NCBI GenBank assembly: GCA_039881145.1
Contig: JAYKKI010000063.1
Location: forward strand, 12,369,001 to 12,433,000
DNA from: Druceiella hillmani
Taxonomy: Eukaryota > Arthropoda > Insecta > Lepidoptera > Hepialidae
Direction: 5' to 3'
Length of the DNA stretch: 64,000 nt
Part shown: positions 60,780 to 64,000 of the stretch, in pieces
How positions within the stretch are numbered: position 1 is the stretch's first letter
How the letters are laid out: every line of letters begins with the position of its first letter
The notes under the pieces: generated by a model
The model's input: the letters and a program-made list of their open reading frames with translations, nothing else
Told to the model about the DNA's origin: nothing
Databases searched by the model: none
Made by a program: the position numbers and the translations under genes

Positions 60780-61035
60780 AAGTTAGAAGTCGAAGTCAGA
60801 TGTAAATGTGTGTCATGAATATATATTTACGAACTGGTTTATGGATATTTAAAAAAAATCATTGAATGAAAACCGCACTCTTGTAATGGAGTCTTCTTAA
60901 ATCGCTGTTTATGTGATTTATAATACCATTAACGTTGCTATACTTAACTCGATTATGCCAGTTTAACAGTACCATAAATATTAAATTTAATGCTTCGAAA
61001 ATCTTGATAATCCCGCTTTAAAGATCTAAGAGTAC
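60780..61035 (+). repeat. Segmental duplication copy C, left end
   Basis: AGTCGAAGTCAGAT, GTTTATGGATATTTAAAAAA, ATTGAATGAAAACCGCAC and ACCATAAATATTA match 55655-55840 in order. After 61035 the match fades; a faint echo of the next block may continue to about 61200. Confidence 0.75.
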
Positions 61036-61117
61036 CTGACTTGCATCAAAACAACTGATCCGTGTTGTTTTATGCTGTTATTTTAATTTAAATAAAAAGA
61101 TTAATTCTTTAGATATA

Positions 61118-61160
61118 AGCAGAACGCACACTATGAAAGTTCCGTACCCATATGTTAATA
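61118..61160 (+). repeat. Fragment of the TTTCACAG-family repeat (GGTTCCGTA block)
   Basis: GCAGAACGCACACTATGAAA then GTTCCGTACCCAT matches blocks near 61980, 63067 and 42170. Confidence 0.5.
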
Positions 61161-61480
61161 TTATTTTTAATAATAACATTTGCGTACAGAACCTAATTGC
61201 CCATACTCGTATTTCTTTATTTTATTAACACAATTAACCAAAATAATTTTTCTTTACATTAGTTGCTAAATGCCAATACTGTGATTTTTCAGTTTATTCA
61301 CGTGAATATTTAAAAAGTTTGAGGCCGGGGGGGGCTGAGGTATGGCAATATTTAGGCCTTTCAAGGCTCGTATCTTGCAAATGACATGGAATTAAAAAAC
61401 AACTCATATTAAATTTTTGTTCTTATTTTAAAAGATCCTTTCTATTATACCCCACTGAAGGGGTCTGCAAAAAAAATATA
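61161..61480. other. No gene recognised
   Basis: Spacer with a G-rich run (GAGGCCGGGGGGGGCTGAGG) at about 61321. Confidence 0.5.
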
Positions 61481-61485
61481 TGGCT

Positions 61486-61945
61486 AACTTCATACGAAGA
61501 CTTCATACCGACTCCAAAAACTGATCTTCATCGAAAGAAAGTTTTCTTATCTATTTGGTAAAATGCCTAAAGGAATTTTGTATTGGGAGCCACTTCCAGA
61601 AACGACCACAATAAACTCAACAATATACGGCAATCAATTTGATCAACTCCGCACAGAAATAAAAAATGAACGTAGAGAACACTCGGAAGTGCATTTCTTT
61701 CACAATAACGCCCAGACGCTCGTAACTAAAGTCGTCCACCAAAAATTAGTAGACTTTCATTGGGAGATGCTACTACATCCACCATATTCCCCTGACTTAG
61801 CACCAACAGATTTTTATTTATTCCGGTCTTGAAATAATTACACCAAGATAAAAAGTTTGATGATAGAACAGAGTTATCAGATTTCTTTAATAAGGTTTTA
61901 TAATCACAGTGCCGAAATCGTTATGCAGAAAGAAAAATTTACCGA
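61486..61945 (+). pseudogene. mariner transposase, 3' half, inactive
   Basis: The frame TPKTDLHRKKVFLSIW (about 61509-61556) is followed by a stop and a one-base shift into MPKGILYWEPLPETTTINS (61563 on). The region of the second catalytic residue reads FFHNNAQTL, where mariner proteins have H-D-N-A, so the Asp is replaced by Asn. The third block LLHPPYSPDLAPTDFYLF is intact. A stop follows at 61830, and the C-terminal tail (KKFDDRTELSDFFNKVL) continues in another frame to about 61945. The N-terminal DNA-binding part and the first catalytic Asp are absent. Confidence 0.9.
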
Positions 61946-61964
61946 AATGGAAAAAAATTCCGAA

Positions 61965-62160
61965 ACCGTTAAGTACGAGTAGAACACGCACTATGAGGGT
62001 TCCGTACACATTTAGACTTTATAAATGTTTTAAGATATATAGTATTTATATTAAACTATTTACAAATACAAATTTTTCACAACATATAAGGAATATATTT
62101 ATATATTGCCTATATGTTTAACAGACGTAAAAACAGCACCGCATTTTTACGCCTATTTGA
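61965..62160 (+). repeat. Dispersed repeat of the TTTCACAG family
   Basis: AAGTACGAGTAGAACACGCA then CTATGAGGGTTCCGTACACA, followed by AAACTATTTACAAATACAAA and TTTAACAGACGTAAAA, matches the order of 42160-42320. It sits directly after the mariner 3' end. Confidence 0.55.
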
Positions 62161-62565
62161 AAAAATATAACATCTTTAATCAACCATATCATTTTCCTTC
62201 AACCTATACATAGGTTTCTAAAAACCCTACTTTTTCAAGATTTTATATTGACTTGTTTTGGAAATAAGTGTTGAAGACAATTTATACATATCTCTAGGAC
62301 GCAAAAAAGTTAATTTTTGAAGATATACTGCCTGAAATTACAAAAAGCTTTGACCCATAAAACTAGCCCTTTCAAACGATATCCCACACTATATACGGAA
62401 TTTTAAAAAATTCAATTATTTATTTTGCCGGAACAAACACCCTTAAAATTTTCACATGAATATTTTGAATGTTAGATATTGAGATAAAACAAAACATGTC
62501 AGCAACAAGTGAAACATGTTTTAATGATTTATTACTGTAGTTCGAAGTTTCTACGTCAAGCGGTT
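62161..62565. other. No gene recognised
   Basis: AT-rich spacer with no supported feature. Confidence 0.5.
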
Positions 62566-62645
62566 TCTGAGAAAAACGGCTATGACAGAAGACAGACGGA
62601 CACGTAAGTGATCTTATGAGGGTTCTGTCTTTCTTTTTGAAGTAG
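62566..62645 (-). repeat. Dispersed repeat of the GGGTTCCGT type, inverse orientation
   Basis: TTTCTGAGAAAAACGGCTAT, GACAGAAGACAGACGGACAC and TTATGAGGGTTCTGTCTTTC follow the order of the common insect repeat seen at 27061-27145, here reversed. Confidence 0.6.
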
Positions 62646-63870
62646 TTGCAAACAGCGTGAAAACGACTGACTTATAGCATGCATTTTTTTATAATGAAAA
62701 TAAAATATAATCATGATAAATTACGAAGTGTTTATGCACCACTGGCCTATGCAACTTTTAACTCTATGTTTAGGAAATTCTACCTTTACGTAGATGTTTA
62801 AACTATAAAGCAAGCTTTCTTTGAGAAAACGCGGTCAGTGTGGTATTTAGTTAAAATGTTAACCGTACGATCTGAAGTATGATTTAAAGTACTGTGTGTG
62901 TAGAATAGTAATGAATTTTTTTATTGCAAAAGGTAAACGACATAAATGATTTAAGATTTTACAGCCAAAGTGAAGGGGTAGTTCTGAAGCGAATTCATCG
63001 ATTTTTATATTGAAGACAACTAATAGTTTCTCCTAAATTTTTGAATAGTAATTTTAAGAAAGACCTGTTAAGTACATGCAGAATACGCACTACCAGAGTT
63101 CGTTATACATTTTAATTTTACATTTGCAAGTGAATTTTTTTTAATGTTAGGACATATTTAAAAAATTCTGCTGCTCGAGAATGGACATTTACTAGTTGTA
63201 AAATCACTAGTACACGCGTAGCGACGGCGCTTGTGGTGTGCAACTAATTTATAGTCTATTCGTATTACTTGATCACCTATATTATAATTAAAATGAAAGT
63301 ATGTATTCAATATTGGTTTGGTAACCAGTTTTAGATTTAATTAAGATTTCATCTATTGACAAGGCCAGTTAACTAGAATAGCTGTGTACAATGATTTTAT
63401 TTTACACATGCGGCTTTATCGAGGTGGCACTAACTAATGACTATAAGTGTTTTACCTTTTGACATGTGCTTTTTTTGGTCTTATTTATTTCCTTCTCTAA
63501 ATTAAAACACAGTTTTAAAATATAACCACTAAATATCATATTTTTATGTAAATAAAAATTTAAATACAAAATACTAATCTATTTTCTTAAATATCTTCAA
63601 TGTACAGGAAAATTCCACATTTTTATTATCCTAACTAATATTATGCTAGGCCATGGGTGTTAGTTCTTCTTTCACGTCGTAACAAAGCAAGCTATTAATA
63701 TAATTTCGTATTACCAGAAATTTTTTTGAATGAAAAAAAAACAAAAATTAAATAAGAAAGCAACATCGCAACAAAACAACAGGTCTACGTAATTTTTTTA
63801 ATTGTTACTTACTCAATATAAAGGAGCAATAGAATCATTCAGTTCAATCGTTAATTTAGAGTCTTACCGA
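62646..63870. other. No gene recognised
   Basis: Spacer. A fragment of the CAGAATACGCACTACCAGAG type (TTTCACAG family) lies at about 63067-63110. Confidence 0.45.
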
Positions 63871-63877
63871 TTATATT

Positions 63878-64000
63878 ATAAATGCGGAAATGTATTTGTC
63901 TTTTTTTGTCGTCATGGCGGAACAACGCCTCAACGGAAATTTTTTTGCAGAGATAATTAGCTTGCCGGGAAATGGCATAGGCTACTTTTTGTATCTGGAA
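63878..64000 (+). repeat. Dispersed insect repeat cut by the window end
   Basis: It begins ATTATAAATGCGGAAATGTA and ends at the window edge with GGCATAGGCTACTTTTTGTA. This order (ATAAATGCGAAAGT ... CATAGG.TACTTTTTATCCCGG) is a widespread dispersed repeat in insect genomes. Confidence 0.65.

Overview
This is AT-rich animal nuclear DNA, most likely from an insect. The reasons are a block of the arthropod telomere-type pentamer TTAGG at the left edge, mariner, pogo/Tigger, RTE-like and CR1/jockey-like transposon remains, and short dispersed repeats of kinds common in insect genomes. I could not settle the order. I found no intact host protein-coding gene, rRNA or tRNA. Most open frames of 60-110 codons are no longer than expected by chance at this base composition, and several lie inside microsatellites or antisense to transposon remains.

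Layout. 1-745: TTAGG array with the G-rich strand running inward. 1.7-2.75 kb: a local tandem duplication and an AT-rich foldback region. 2.8-7.8 kb: a broken RTE-like non-LTR retrotransposon (minus strand) between two inverted copies of another repeat. 9.6-9.9, 19.4-19.6, 21.4-21.7 and 37.1-37.3 kb: four copies of a foldback element with a conserved one-sided tail. Three of them carry a sequence that folds like a small hammerhead ribozyme. 12.6-12.9 kb: a 52-bp minisatellite. 13.7-15.0 kb: a decayed CR1/jockey-like reverse transcriptase. 22.1-23.1 kb: a probable decayed coding region of unknown family. 37.4-38.6 kb: a decayed pogo/Tigger transposase. 39.0-39.8 kb: two compound microsatellites and a small hairpin repeat. 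47.8-61.0 kb: an old tandem segmental duplication (copies A and B, plus the start of C). Copy A was later hit by a mariner element and a 616-bp insertion, and copy B by other repeats. 61.5-61.9 kb: the 3' half of a second mariner transposase. 62-64 kb: dispersed repeats, one cut by the window end.

Nothing here reads as a set of cooperating genes. The window looks like subtelomeric or intergenic DNA built by transposon insertion, local duplication and decay. The observation most worth following is the hammerhead-like fold inside the foldback family, because hammerhead motifs are known from Penelope-like retroelements and small retrozymes. Next are the inward-facing TTAGG array, the datable segmental duplication, and the many short near-perfect palindromes that suggest template switching.
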